From contig NZ_BNAD01000013.1 in the NCBI RefSeq assembly GCF_014653115.1, positions 1 through 64,000 of the forward strand: a stretch of 64,000 nt of DNA, written 5' to 3'. This stretch comes from Nocardioides flavus (ex Wang et al. 2016). GTDB taxonomy: Bacteria > Actinomycetota > Actinomycetes > Propionibacteriales > Nocardioidaceae. Numbering within the stretch: position 1 is the first letter of the stretch; each line of letters opens with the position of its first letter. A program made the position numbers and the translations under genes. The notes under the pieces were generated by a model. The model saw only the letters and a list, made by a program, of their open reading frames with translations, ran no database searches and was not told where the DNA came from. Positions 17,116 through 24,794 of this stretch are shown here, piece by piece.

Positions 17116-18419
17116 TCGGTGCCGCCCTCACGCTCGCCCTGAGCCTCGCCGCGGCCACGCCGGCGCTGTCCGGGACCGGCGCGACGGCGACCGCGCACCA
17201 CGGGGGCGACGCCGCGCCGGCGCCCGCCCCGGGCCAGCCGTGGTTCGGTCCCGGGCTGGACTGGGAGCGGGACCTCCCCGCCGACTACGCCGACCGGCTC
17301 GGGGAGACGCCGTCGCTCTACGCCCAGCGGGTGCGCTACCCGCTCGGCGAGGACGACCGCCGCTACCTCGCGCAGTTCGCCGAGGCGGCGGCGACCCAGG
17401 GCGCCGTACCCCTGCTGACGCTCGAGCCGCAGGTGGCGCTCACCGAGCTCGGCCGGCAGGACGCCGGCGTGCTCGCCGACGACCTCGCCGACCTGCACGA
17501 GCGCCTCGACAGCCACTTCCTGGTCCGCTTCGCGCCCGAGATGAACGGGTCGTGGACCATCTGGGGCCAGCAGCCCGACCGCTACGTCGCAGCCTTCCGC
17601 ACGGTGGCCGACGCGGTGCACGATGCAGCCGGGGACCACGCCGAGATGGTCTGGTCGCCCGCCTACGGCGCGGGCTACCCGTTCGGACGGTCCTACGGAG
17701 CGGTCGACGCGGCCGGCCGGCGGATCGCCCGGGTCCTCGACACCGACGGCGACGGCAGCGTGGACGACGGCGACGACCCGTACGCGCCCTACTTCCCCGG
17801 CGAGGCCTACGTCGACTGGGTGGGGCTGTCGCTCTACCACTACGGCGACCGCCAGGACTTCGGCAACAACGCGGCGCCCGCCCCCGGCGAGCTCGAGGCG
17901 CGGCTCGACGACCGGTTCGGCTACGGGGTGCGCCGGCAGCGTCGGTCGTTCCACGACCGCTGGGCGAGCAGGGCCCGGCCGATGCTCGTGGAGACGTCGG
18001 CGCTCTACAACACCGCGAACGACCGCGGTCGCCCCGAGCGGGCCCTCAAGCAGGCCTGGTGGCGCCAGGTCCTCGCCAGCACGACGTCCCGCCCGGCCAT
18101 CGGCGCGATCAGCTGGCTCGAGCTCACCCGGCCCGAGGCCGAGATCGACGACGAGGTCGCGGACTGGAGGGCGACCCACACCCCGGCCATGGCCCGGGCG
18201 CTGCGCCGGGACCTGGCCTCGTCCGACGTACGGCTCGGGCCGGTGACCGAGGTGGTGCGTCCGTCCCACGAGGCGGCGAAGGACGCCCCTGCGGGCGACT
18301 CCTCACCGGACGACGGCGGACCCACCGAGGCGCTCCCCGCCTGGGTGCCCGTCGGGCTGGCGGTCCTCGCCCTCGGCTGGCTGGCGCTCCGTCTCGCCCG
18401 GCGGCGCACGCAGCGGTGA
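17094..18419 (+). CDS. Membrane-anchored GH26-like glycoside hydrolase
   Basis: A 441-residue exported protein: N-terminal signal (about residues 6-24), a TIM-barrel-type domain, and a C-terminal membrane helix (about 416-436) followed by an Arg-rich end. FAPEMNGSW near residue 147 matches the acid/base region of GH26 enzymes (mannanase/glucanase group), and VETSALYN near 299 could carry the nucleophile Glu. The best start is GTG 17094, with GGAGG at 17084-17088. Hydrolases are often co-encoded with processive synthases to trim or release the polymer, which fits this operon. Substrate unknown. Confidence 0.75.
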   Translation: MPSGRRLIGAALTLALSLAAATPALSGTGATATAHHGGDAAPAPAPGQPWFGPGLDWERDLPADYADRLGETPSLYAQRVRYPLGEDDRRYLAQFAEAAATQGAVPLLTLEPQVALTELGRQDAGVLADDLADLHERLDSHFLVRFAPEMNGSWTIWGQQPDRYVAAFRTVADAVHDAAGDHAEMVWSPAYGAGYPFGRSYGAVDAAGRRIARVLDTDGDGSVDDGDDPYAPYFPGEAYVDWVGLSLYHYGDRQDFGNNAAPAPGELEARLDDRFGYGVRRQRRSFHDRWASRARPMLVETSALYNTANDRGRPERALKQAWWRQVLASTTSRPAIGAISWLELTRPEAEIDDEVADWRATHTPAMARALRRDLASSDVRLGPVTEVVRPSHEAAKDAPAGDSSPDDGGPTEALPAWVPVGLAVLALGWLALRLARRRTQR

Positions 18420-18432
18420 CCCCGCGGGGTCA
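18417..18432. terminator. Perfect palindrome shared by two stop codons
   Basis: TGACCCCGCGGGGTCA is a perfect 16-bp palindrome. Its two ends are the TGA stop of the plus-strand glycosidase and the TGA stop of the minus-strand DUF2945 gene. A hairpin with no loop is a poor classical terminator, so function is uncertain. Confidence 0.45.
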
Positions 18433-18642
18433 GGCGCGCTCGACCTCGCTCTGCAGCTTGAGCACGGTGGTGCCGTCCTCCTGCTCGATGACGTAGGCCG
18501 GGTCGTCGTCGCTGCCCTTGCGGGTCACCTTCTCGCCCTTGGTGGTGCGTGAGACCTCCTCGTGGTGCACCTCGCTGACGGTGCCCTCGGCCCAGGAGGA
18601 GCCCCACTTCCACTTCACGCTCGTGCCCGTACGGATCGTCAT
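18430..18642 (-). CDS. DUF2945 (Tudor-like) small protein
   Basis: A 70-residue protein of the DUF2945 / hypervirulence-associated TUDOR family: GTSVKWKWGSSWAEGTV at the start, then EVSRTTKGEKVTRKGSDDDPAYVIEQEDG and a KLQSEVE end. The fold is a small beta barrel; the biochemical role is not established. It is convergent with the glycosidase and 35 nt downstream of the XRE regulator gene. Confidence 0.85.
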   Translation of the reverse strand: MTIRTGTSVKWKWGSSWAEGTVSEVHHEEVSRTTKGEKVTRKGSDDDPAYVIEQEDGTTVLKLQSEVERA

Positions 18643-18677
18643 GGGGTCACGGTGGCACGCGTCCGCCGCGCCGTGGC

Positions 18678-19241
18678 TCACCCCTGGGAGCGGACGTGCA
18701 TCCGCTCGCCCTGCGGCCCGAAGATCGCCAGCACCTCGGCCGGCGTGGGCCCGGGGTTGCCGACCCAGTGCGGCGTACGGGTGTCGAACTCGGCCACCTC
18801 CCCCGGCTCGAGGGTCAGGTCGCGCGCGCCGACGACGAGGCGGACCCGGCCGCTGAGGACGTAGAGCCACTCGTAGCCCTCGTGCGTCTTCAGCGACGGC
18901 TGCGCACCGTCGACCGGCATCACCATCTTGAACGCCTGCAGGCCGCCGGGTCGGCGGGTGAGGGGGAGGAACGTCCGCCCGTGGCGCACGACCGGCTTGG
19001 AGCGGATGCGCGGGTCCCCGGTCTCGGGGGCGTCGACGAGCTCGTCGAGAGCCACCCGGTGGGCCCGGGCGAGCGGCAGCAGCAGCTCCAGGGTGGGCCG
19101 GCGCTGCCCGGACTCCAGCCGGGACAGCGTGCTGACCGAGATGCCGGTCTCCTCGGCGAGGTCGGTCAGCGTGGCCTCGCGCTCGAGCCGGAGCTGGCGC
19201 AGCCGCGGGCCGACCCCGCGCAGCACGTCGTCGTCGTCCAT
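18678..19241 (-). CDS. XRE-family regulator with C-terminal cupin
   Basis: A 187-residue transcription factor. An HTH_3 domain (about residues 10-65; TLTDLAEETGISVSTLSRLESG) is followed by a cupin (about 105-180; HEGYEWLYVLSGRVRLVVG, LEPGEVAEFDTRTPHWVGN). Such regulators sense a small ligand through the cupin. It is divergent from the reductase-methyltransferase fusion gene, with 68 nt between starts holding an inverted repeat, so it probably controls that gene and itself. Confidence 0.87.
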   Translation of the reverse strand: MDDDDVLRGVGPRLRQLRLEREATLTDLAEETGISVSTLSRLESGQRRPTLELLLPLARAHRVALDELVDAPETGDPRIRSKPVVRHGRTFLPLTRRPGGLQAFKMVMPVDGAQPSLKTHEGYEWLYVLSGRVRLVVGARDLTLEPGEVAEFDTRTPHWVGNPGPTPAEVLAIFGPQGERMHVRSQG

Positions 19242-19251
19242 GCGGAAGAGT

Positions 19252-19266
19252 TTGCCATTCTGGCAA
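19252..19266. promoter_or_regulatory. Inverted repeat operator in a divergent promoter
   Basis: TTGCCA-TTC-TGGCAA lies between the divergent starts at 19241 and 19310. A TTGACA hexamer reads on the minus strand at 19279-19274. This is the likely binding site of the adjacent XRE-cupin regulator. Confidence 0.55.
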
Positions 19267-19309
19267 GGATGTTTGTCAATACTGCGAAGGGACCTGCACC
19301 ATCGACGAC

Positions 19310-20878
19310 ATGGACGAGATGAGGACCTTCGACGTGGTGGTGGTCGGCGGCGGTGCCGCCGGCCTGAGCGGGGCGATGGCGCTGGGCCGGTCGCGGCGCT
19401 CGGTGCTGGTGATCGACGCCGGCGAGCCGCGCAACGCACCTGCCGCCCACGCCCACAACTACCTCGGCCGCGAGGGCATCGCCCCGCGCGAGCTGCTCGA
19501 GGCCGGTCGCCGCGAGGTGGCGCAGTACGGCGTCGAGGTGGTGGCCGACCGGGTCGTCGGCCTGTCCGGCGCGGTCGACGACTTCCTCGTCACGACCGCG
19601 GGCGGCCGGCGCTTCGGTGCCCGGCGCGTCCTGGTCACCGGCGGCGTCGTCGACGACCTGCCCGACGTCCCCGGGCTCGCCGAGCGCTGGGGCACCGACG
19701 TGCTGCACTGCCCCTACTGCCACGGCTGGGAGGTGCGCGACCAGCGGATCGCCGTCCTCGCGACCTCGCCGCTGGCCGCGCACCAGGCGCTGCTGTTCCG
19801 CCAGCTGTCGGACGACGTCGTGGTGGTCGTGCACGACGGCGTCGCCCTCCCCGAGGAGGAGACGGAGCGGCTCGGCGCGATCGGCGTCCGCTTCGCCCAC
19901 GGCACCCCGCGGGAGGTCGTCGCCGACGGTGGGACCCTCGTCGGCCTGCGGCTCGCCGACGGCTCGGTCCTCGAGCGCGACGCCGTCGTGGTGGCCTCGC
20001 AGCCCCACGTCCGCGCCGACTTCCTCGGCCCGCTGGGCATCGAGCCGAAGCCGTTCGAGATGCACGGCCTGGTCCTCGGCTCGGTGCTCGACGTCGAGCC
20101 GACGGGCGCGACCTCGGTGCCCGGGGTCTTCGCGGCCGGCAACGCGACCGACGTCTCGATGATCCTGGTGGCCTCGGCCGCCCACGGCACCCGCGTCGGC
20201 GCGTGGATCAACGCCGAGCTGGCTTCGGCCGACGCCACCCGCGCGGTGCGGGACCTGCACGACGGCTTCTTCGAGCGGCCGGCGTGGGAGGAACGCTACT
20301 CCGGCGAGCGCGTGTGGAGCGGGCGGGTCAACGTCCAGCTCGCGGCCGAGGCACCGTCGCTGTCCCCCGGTCGTGCGCTGGACGTCGGGTGCGGCGAGGG
20401 CGGCGACGCGATCTGGCTGGCCTCGCAGGGCTGGCGGGTCACGGCCGTCGACTTCGCGGACGCCGCCCTCGCGCGGGTCGCCGAGCACGCCGCGGAGGCC
20501 GGGGTGGGCGAGCGCGTCGAGACCCGGCGCCTCGACGTACGCTCCTTCGACCCCGCCGGGGAGACCTGGGACCTCGTCACGTCCCACTTCTTCCACCTGC
20601 CCGGCGGTGGGATGCCCGACGTCGTACGCCGGCTCGCCTCCGCGGTCGCGCCGGGGGGCACCCTGCTGGTCGTCGGTCATGCGCCGGAGGACGTGCACAG
20701 CGGGCTGCGGCACGGCCACCACGCGTTCATGCACACCGCCGAGGACCTGGTGCCGGCCCTGCCGGAGGACTTCGTCGTCGAGGTGTGCGAGTCGCGCCCG
20801 CGCGTGCAGGCCCACCCGGGGTCCGGCGAGGAGGTGGCCGTCGCCGACACGGTGCTGCGGGCGCGACGCCGTACGTGA
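19310..20878 (+). CDS. Fusion: thioredoxin-reductase-like flavoprotein + class I SAM methyltransferase
   Basis: A 522-residue two-domain protein. Residues 1-310 are an NAD(P)/FAD-dependent oxidoreductase of the thioredoxin reductase family, with VVVGGGAAGLSGA near 9-21, redox motif CPYCHGWE near 133, and a VFAAGNATDVS FAD-binding end. Residues about 320-520 are a Rossmann methyltransferase with LDVGCGEGGDA near 357 and a DLVTSHFFHLP post-motif. The two halves probably act on the same toxic or redox substrate. It is under likely control of the divergent XRE-cupin gene. ATG 19310 is used; an in-frame ATG lies 9 nt later. Confidence 0.88.
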   Translation: MDEMRTFDVVVVGGGAAGLSGAMALGRSRRSVLVIDAGEPRNAPAAHAHNYLGREGIAPRELLEAGRREVAQYGVEVVADRVVGLSGAVDDFLVTTAGGRRFGARRVLVTGGVVDDLPDVPGLAERWGTDVLHCPYCHGWEVRDQRIAVLATSPLAAHQALLFRQLSDDVVVVVHDGVALPEEETERLGAIGVRFAHGTPREVVADGGTLVGLRLADGSVLERDAVVVASQPHVRADFLGPLGIEPKPFEMHGLVLGSVLDVEPTGATSVPGVFAAGNATDVSMILVASAAHGTRVGAWINAELASADATRAVRDLHDGFFERPAWEERYSGERVWSGRVNVQLAAEAPSLSPGRALDVGCGEGGDAIWLASQGWRVTAVDFADAALARVAEHAAEAGVGERVETRRLDVRSFDPAGETWDLVTSHFFHLPGGGMPDVVRRLASAVAPGGTLLVVGHAPEDVHSGLRHGHHAFMHTAEDLVPALPEDFVVEVCESRPRVQAHPGSGEEVAVADTVLRARRRT

Positions 20879-20911
20879 GGCCGGCCGTGACGCTGGCCGC
20901 GGGGTGCGCGG

Positions 20912-21424
20912 TCAGCCGAGCCCGAGCCGGGCCAGCACCATCGCCGCGAGCCGGTCCACGGGCAGGGCGGGGTCGACGTCCATCCCGGCCTCGTCCGGCG
21001 CCAGCGGCTCCAGCGTGTCGAGCTGAGACTCCAGCAGGCTCGGCGGCATGAAGTGGTCGCGGGCGTTCATCCGCTCCAGGAGCATGTGCTTGTCACCGGT
21101 GCAGTGGACGAAGAACGTGCCCTCGCCACCGCGGCGCAGCACGTCGCGGTAGGCCCGTCGCAGCGCGCTGCACGCGAGGACCGTCGGCTCGTCGCGGGCG
21201 TCGCGCTCCGCGGTCCAGTCGGCCAGGGACTCCAGCCACCCCCACCGGTCGGCGTCGGTGAGCGGGGTGCCCTGGCTCATCTTCGCGACGTTCTCGGGCG
21301 GGTGGAAGTCGTCGCCCTCGGCCATCTCCCAGCCCAGCCGCTGCTGCACCGCACGGGCCACGGTCGACTTCCCCGATCCGGAGACGCCCATGAACACCAG
21401 GTGGAGCGGCCGGGGAGCGGTCAT
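20912..21424 (-). CDS. gntK: Gluconokinase
   Basis: A 170-residue P-loop kinase that phosphorylates D-gluconate to 6-phosphogluconate. MGVSGSGKST is at residues 12-21, and the family motif EGDDFHPPENVAKMSQGTPLTDADR follows in two blocks (GDDFHPPENVAKM; GTPLTDADRWGWL). Length is normal. It overlaps the upstream permease gene by 4 nt (ATGA), so the pair forms a gluconate uptake and activation operon. Confidence 0.92.
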   Translation of the reverse strand: MTAPRPLHLVFMGVSGSGKSTVARAVQQRLGWEMAEGDDFHPPENVAKMSQGTPLTDADRWGWLESLADWTAERDARDEPTVLACSALRRAYRDVLRRGGEGTFFVHCTGDKHMLLERMNARDHFMPPSLLESQLDTLEPLAPDEAGMDVDPALPVDRLAAMVLARLGLG

Positions 21425-22797
21425 CCGACGGCCCAGAGCCCGAGCGCCAGCACGAAGATGCTCACGCCGAGGGTCGTCTCCATCACCGTCCACGTCCTCA
21501 GCGTGGTCTTCACGTCCATCCCGAAGAACCTGCTCACCAGCCAGAACCCCGAGTCGTTGACGTGGGACAGCACCGTCGCGCCGGCGGCGATCGCCAGCAC
21601 GAGGGCGACGAGCTGGACCGACGACGGGTCGGCGTCGACCACGGCGGCCGACAGCAGCCCGGCGGTCGTGGTGAGCGCGACCGTCGCGGAGCCCTGCGCG
21701 ACGCGCAGGATGGTGGCGATGACGAAGGCCGACACGATCAGCGGCAGGCCCAGGTCGGCGAGCGAGTCCGACAGCGCGGCGCCGATGCCGCTGTAGCGCA
21801 GCACGCCGCCGAACATGCCACCCGCGCCCGTGATGAGGATGATCGCGCAGATCGGGCCGAGGGCGTCGTTGAGGAGGTCCTCGACCTCGGCGCGCGAGTG
21901 GTGGCGCACCGCCAGGGTGTAGGTCGCGACCAGCAGCGCGATGAGCAGCGCGACGGGAGTCTGGCCGACGAACACGAGCGCGTCGACGAGCCCGCCCTCG
22001 GCGGCGATGGTCTCGTTGGCCCGCAGGGTCGTCAGGACGGTGTTGAGGCTGATCAGGACCAGCGGCAGCAGCAGGATCGCCAGGACGTGCGCGAAGGCCG
22101 GACGGTCGCCCTCGTCGACGCCGCGACCACCGGTGAGGACCGTGTCGTCGACGGGGACGTGGATCTTGCCGAGCCAGCCGATCGTCACGGCGTACACACC
22201 GACGACCCAGGCGACGACCGCCGCGACGACGCCGATGACCAGCGTCAGGCCGATGCTCGCACCGATCTCGGTGGCGGCGGTGACCGGCCCGGGGTGCGGC
22301 GGGACGATCGCGTGCATGGACGCGAAGGCACCGGCGGTGGGCAGCGCGTACATCAGCACCGAGCCGCCGAAGCGCTTGGCGACCGAGAAGATGATCGGCA
22401 GGAACACGACGAGGCCGGCGTCGAAGAAGATCGGCAGCCCGAACAGCAGGGCGGCGATGCCGAGCGCGAGCGGGGCGCGCTTCTCGCCGAAGCGGCTGAT
22501 CAGCGTGTCGGCCAGGACCTGGGCGCCGCCGGTCACCTCCAGGATCCGCCCGATCATCACGCCCAGCCCGACCAGCAGGGCGACCTGCCCGAGCGTCGAG
22601 CCGAACGCTCCGACCGCGACCGCCGGCACGTCCGCGACGGGGACGCCGGCCACGATCGCGGTGGCCATGCTGACGAGCACGAGCGCCACGAAGGCATGCA
22701 TCCGCAGCGCGATGATCAGCACCAGCAGCACGGCGACGGCGAGGGCCGCGATCACCAGGAGCGTGCCGGCGCCGTGGACGGGGGTCATGGGATCCAC
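21421..22797 (-). CDS. gntP: Gluconate:H+ symporter, GntP family
   Basis: A 458-residue permease with about 12-14 membrane helices. GntP signatures include FGLPIFFDAGLVVFLPI, a PHPGPVTAA loop, and GTGAGGMFGGVLRYSGIG-like text near the middle. It brings gluconate into the cell for the kinase encoded next. The GTG start at 22797 has GGAGG seven bases upstream; the in-frame ATG nine bases later is too far from it. No GntR-type repressor gene is adjacent. Confidence 0.9.
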   Translation of the reverse strand: MDPMTPVHGAGTLLVIAALAVAVLLVLIIALRMHAFVALVLVSMATAIVAGVPVADVPAVAVGAFGSTLGQVALLVGLGVMIGRILEVTGGAQVLADTLISRFGEKRAPLALGIAALLFGLPIFFDAGLVVFLPIIFSVAKRFGGSVLMYALPTAGAFASMHAIVPPHPGPVTAATEIGASIGLTLVIGVVAAVVAWVVGVYAVTIGWLGKIHVPVDDTVLTGGRGVDEGDRPAFAHVLAILLLPLVLISLNTVLTTLRANETIAAEGGLVDALVFVGQTPVALLIALLVATYTLAVRHHSRAEVEDLLNDALGPICAIILITGAGGMFGGVLRYSGIGAALSDSLADLGLPLIVSAFVIATILRVAQGSATVALTTTAGLLSAAVVDADPSSVQLVALVLAIAAGATVLSHVNDSGFWLVSRFFGMDVKTTLRTWTVMETTLGVSIFVLALGLWAVG

Positions 22798-22864
22798 GGT
22801 GTTACCTCCGAGACGGGTTGGACACCCACCCTAGGCCCCTGCGGCGGCGGAAGGTCACCTCGCG

Positions 22865-22878
22865 GTTCTCCACAGATC
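22865..22878 (+). promoter_or_regulatory. Shared upstream element (GTTSTCCACAGRTC), site 1
   Basis: GTTCTCCACAGATC ends 48 nt before the start of the WXG-like gene at 22927. TGTCG follows 12 nt later, and GGTGAAGGTCGAGCC directly precedes the ATG. The same arrangement recurs before three other genes in the window. Confidence 0.6.
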
Positions 22879-22926
22879 CCGTCAAGGGTCTGTCGGCGAG
22901 CCCGGTCCTCGGGTGAAGGTCGAGCC

Positions 22927-23247
22927 ATGATCCTCTCGGGCCACCTGCGCCACGACCCGTACGACCGCCGCGGCGCCACGGCGGCCGCACGCCTGGCCAA
23001 CCGGCTCGCCGACGTCGATGCCCGGCGACGGGTCGCGGAGCGCAGCGTCGACGCGCTCCTCGCCTCGTGGCAGGGCGGCGCCGCCCTGCACCAGCAGTCG
23101 GGGTGGCAGGACTGGGACAGCGCCGCCAACGACGTCATCGACTCGCTGTCGGCCCTCCTCGGAGCGCTCGACCTCGCCCGCGAGGAGCTCGTCGAGGTCC
23201 GCGCGGAGGTCGTCGTCCCGCGCCAGCCCGACCACCGTGGCTGGTGA
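22927..23247 (+). CDS. WXG100-like small helical protein (1)
   Basis: A 106-residue protein predicted to be two helices around a turn with SWQGGAA near residue 47, resembling the W-x-G turn of ESAT-6/WXG100 proteins. It is Ala/Arg-rich and lacks a signal peptide, as expected of type VII substrates. No EccC ATPase is in the window. It heads a group of three similar genes and is preceded by the shared GTTCTCCACAGATC element. WXG assignment is by pattern only. Confidence 0.6.
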   Translation: MILSGHLRHDPYDRRGATAAARLANRLADVDARRRVAERSVDALLASWQGGAALHQQSGWQDWDSAANDVIDSLSALLGALDLAREELVEVRAEVVVPRQPDHRGW

Positions 23248-23255
23248 CCCGCGGA

Positions 23256-23269
23256 GTTCTCCACAGATC
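23256..23269 (+). promoter_or_regulatory. Shared upstream element (GTTSTCCACAGRTC), site 2
   Basis: GTTCTCCACAGATC ends 46 nt before the ATG at 23316. TGTCG follows after 11 nt. It begins 9 nt after the preceding gene's stop. Confidence 0.6.
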
Positions 23270-23315
23270 AGGCTGGTGGGTGTCGCGCGGGCTCCCGAGC
23301 GGCCACCATCGACGC

Positions 23316-23645
23316 ATGACGACCTCGGGAACCGTCCGCCTCGACCCACACGCCCACGCGGCCGCCACCGCCGCGATCGGCGACCGCCTGGCCGAGCTCG
23401 ACGACCGGCGACGAGCGGCGGAGGCCACGGTGGAGCGGGTGCTCGCGGCGTGGCACGGAGAGGCCGCCACCGCGTTCGGCTCCCAGTGGGAGACCTGGAG
23501 CTCGGCCGCCGCCTCCGTCGTCGACGACCTCGGCGCGGCCGTGACCGGGCTGGCGGCGGCCCGCAGCGACCTCGTGGCGGCGGACGACGAGGTCTCGCAG
23601 CGCTCGCGCACCGTCGCGGCCCACCTCGAGGGGCGTCTGGGATGA
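23316..23645 (+). CDS. WXG100-like small helical protein (2)
   Basis: A 109-residue, Ala-rich two-helix protein with AWHGEAA near residue 44, the expected position of a WXG turn. It is similar in layout to the protein encoded at 22927 (LADLDDRRR/LADVDARRR helix, then a W-x-G turn and a W-containing second helix), so the two are paralogues. It overlaps the next gene by 4 nt (ATGA), suggesting a heterodimeric partner as in CFP-10/ESAT-6 pairs. Confidence 0.65.
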   Translation: MTTSGTVRLDPHAHAAATAAIGDRLAELDDRRRAAEATVERVLAAWHGEAATAFGSQWETWSSAAASVVDDLGAAVTGLAAARSDLVAADDEVSQRSRTVAAHLEGRLG

Positions 23646-23941
23646 CCGCCTTCGACGTCGACCTCGCCGAGCTGCGGGCCGCGGTCGCCGACCTCGGCAC
23701 CTGCCAACGCGAGGTCCTCTCGCTCGCCGGCTACATCGACGACCTGCAGGCGCAGGTGCAGCACGACTGGGTGGGGTCGGCGAGCGCGGCACAGCAGGCG
23801 GCCCACGACCCGTGGCGCGACGAGTGCGCCGAGATGGTGACGGCGCTGGCCACCATGCGCGCGATCGTCGCCACCGCTGACAGCCACTACTCGGCCGCCG
23901 CCGAGGCCAACGTCGCGCTCTGGCGCCGGGTCAGCGCGTGA
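23642..23941 (+). CDS. WXG100-like small helical protein (3)
   Basis: A 99-residue helical protein with DWVGSASAAQQAA near residue 42, again a W-x-G at the helix turn. It starts inside the stop of the preceding WXG-like gene, so the two are probably made in equal amounts and pair. It ends 11 nt inside the convergent MOSC gene. Confidence 0.65.
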   Translation: MTAFDVDLAELRAAVADLGTCQREVLSLAGYIDDLQAQVQHDWVGSASAAQQAAHDPWRDECAEMVTALATMRAIVATADSHYSAAAEANVALWRRVSA

Positions 23942-24683
23942 CGTCCACCCGGCCGGGTCGCACGCACGTGGCGTAGACCCCGAACACCGGCTCGCCCGCC
24001 CGGTTCGTGGGCCGCCGGCGCACCAGCGCGCGGAGCAACCGGAGGTCCTTCACTCCCGACAGCGGATGGTGGTCGATGACGGCGCACCTGGGGACCGGGC
24101 CGCCGACCCGGAGCATCGCGTCGCCGACGACCACCTCCTGCCCGAGCCACGTGTCCTCGACGTGGGGTTCGTCGGTCTCGACGACGAGGGTGGCCCGGAA
24201 CCGCGCGGCGGTCTCCAGCTCCTCACCTGCCTCCGCCCCGAGCGCGCGCAGCGATGCCGTGCCGACGATCGTGAGCGGGTCCGCGAACACGACGCCGCCG
24301 CGCGGGGCGGCAGCGAGGCGTACGGGCCTGCCGAGGAAGCCGGACAGCAGCTCGGCGTGCGGGCCGTCCGTCAGCGCGAGTCCGACCGACCTGCCCCAGT
24401 AGTCACACGTGATGCTCCGGCCGCTCTCCCGGGCGGGGGCGCCGACGGTCTCGCCGGTCGGCAGCGTCAGCTCGAGCTCGTCGCCGCGTGTGCGCGCGAC
24501 GACGCTGATCAGCGACGGGTGCTGCACGGTCCGCAGCACGCGCGCTCCTTCGACGTCGACCAGGCACCAGGCGCGGTCACCCACCGCACCTTGCTCGTCG
24601 AGGACCACGTGGTCGAGCGCGAGGTGCCGCATCCCCTTCACCGGGGCGTACCCGGCCCGGCGTGCGGCGAGGGCGGCAGGCAT
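23931..24683 (-). CDS. MOSC-domain protein
   Basis: A 250-residue protein with an N-terminal MOSC_N beta-barrel part (YAPVKGMRHLALDHVVLDEQGAVGDRAW in two blocks) and a C-terminal MOSC domain with the cysteine in GGPVPRCAVIDHHP near residue 210. Family members bind molybdenum cofactor and act in sulfur transfer or N-hydroxylated base reduction. It is a stand-alone gene here without Moco biosynthesis genes nearby. ATG 24683 is the first plausible start. Confidence 0.85.
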   Translation of the reverse strand: MPAALAARRAGYAPVKGMRHLALDHVVLDEQGAVGDRAWCLVDVEGARVLRTVQHPSLISVVARTRGDELELTLPTGETVGAPARESGRSITCDYWGRSVGLALTDGPHAELLSGFLGRPVRLAAAPRGGVVFADPLTIVGTASLRALGAEAGEELETAARFRATLVVETDEPHVEDTWLGQEVVVGDAMLRVGGPVPRCAVIDHHPLSGVKDLRLLRALVRRRPTNRAGEPVFGVYATCVRPGRVDVTR

Positions 24684-24794
24684 GACCCCATGCTTCCACG
24701 CGCTTCCACGCGCGGCCCGTGGTCCGGAGCACCTGTCGCTTCGATGCGTGAGTGAAAATTTGCGCTCACTCCCCCACCCACCCGCCACACTGGC

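Noticed and set aside
19310..20878. Reductase-methyltransferase as two genes or an assembly join
   Set aside because: The frame is continuous with a natural linker and no internal start with a ribosome site.
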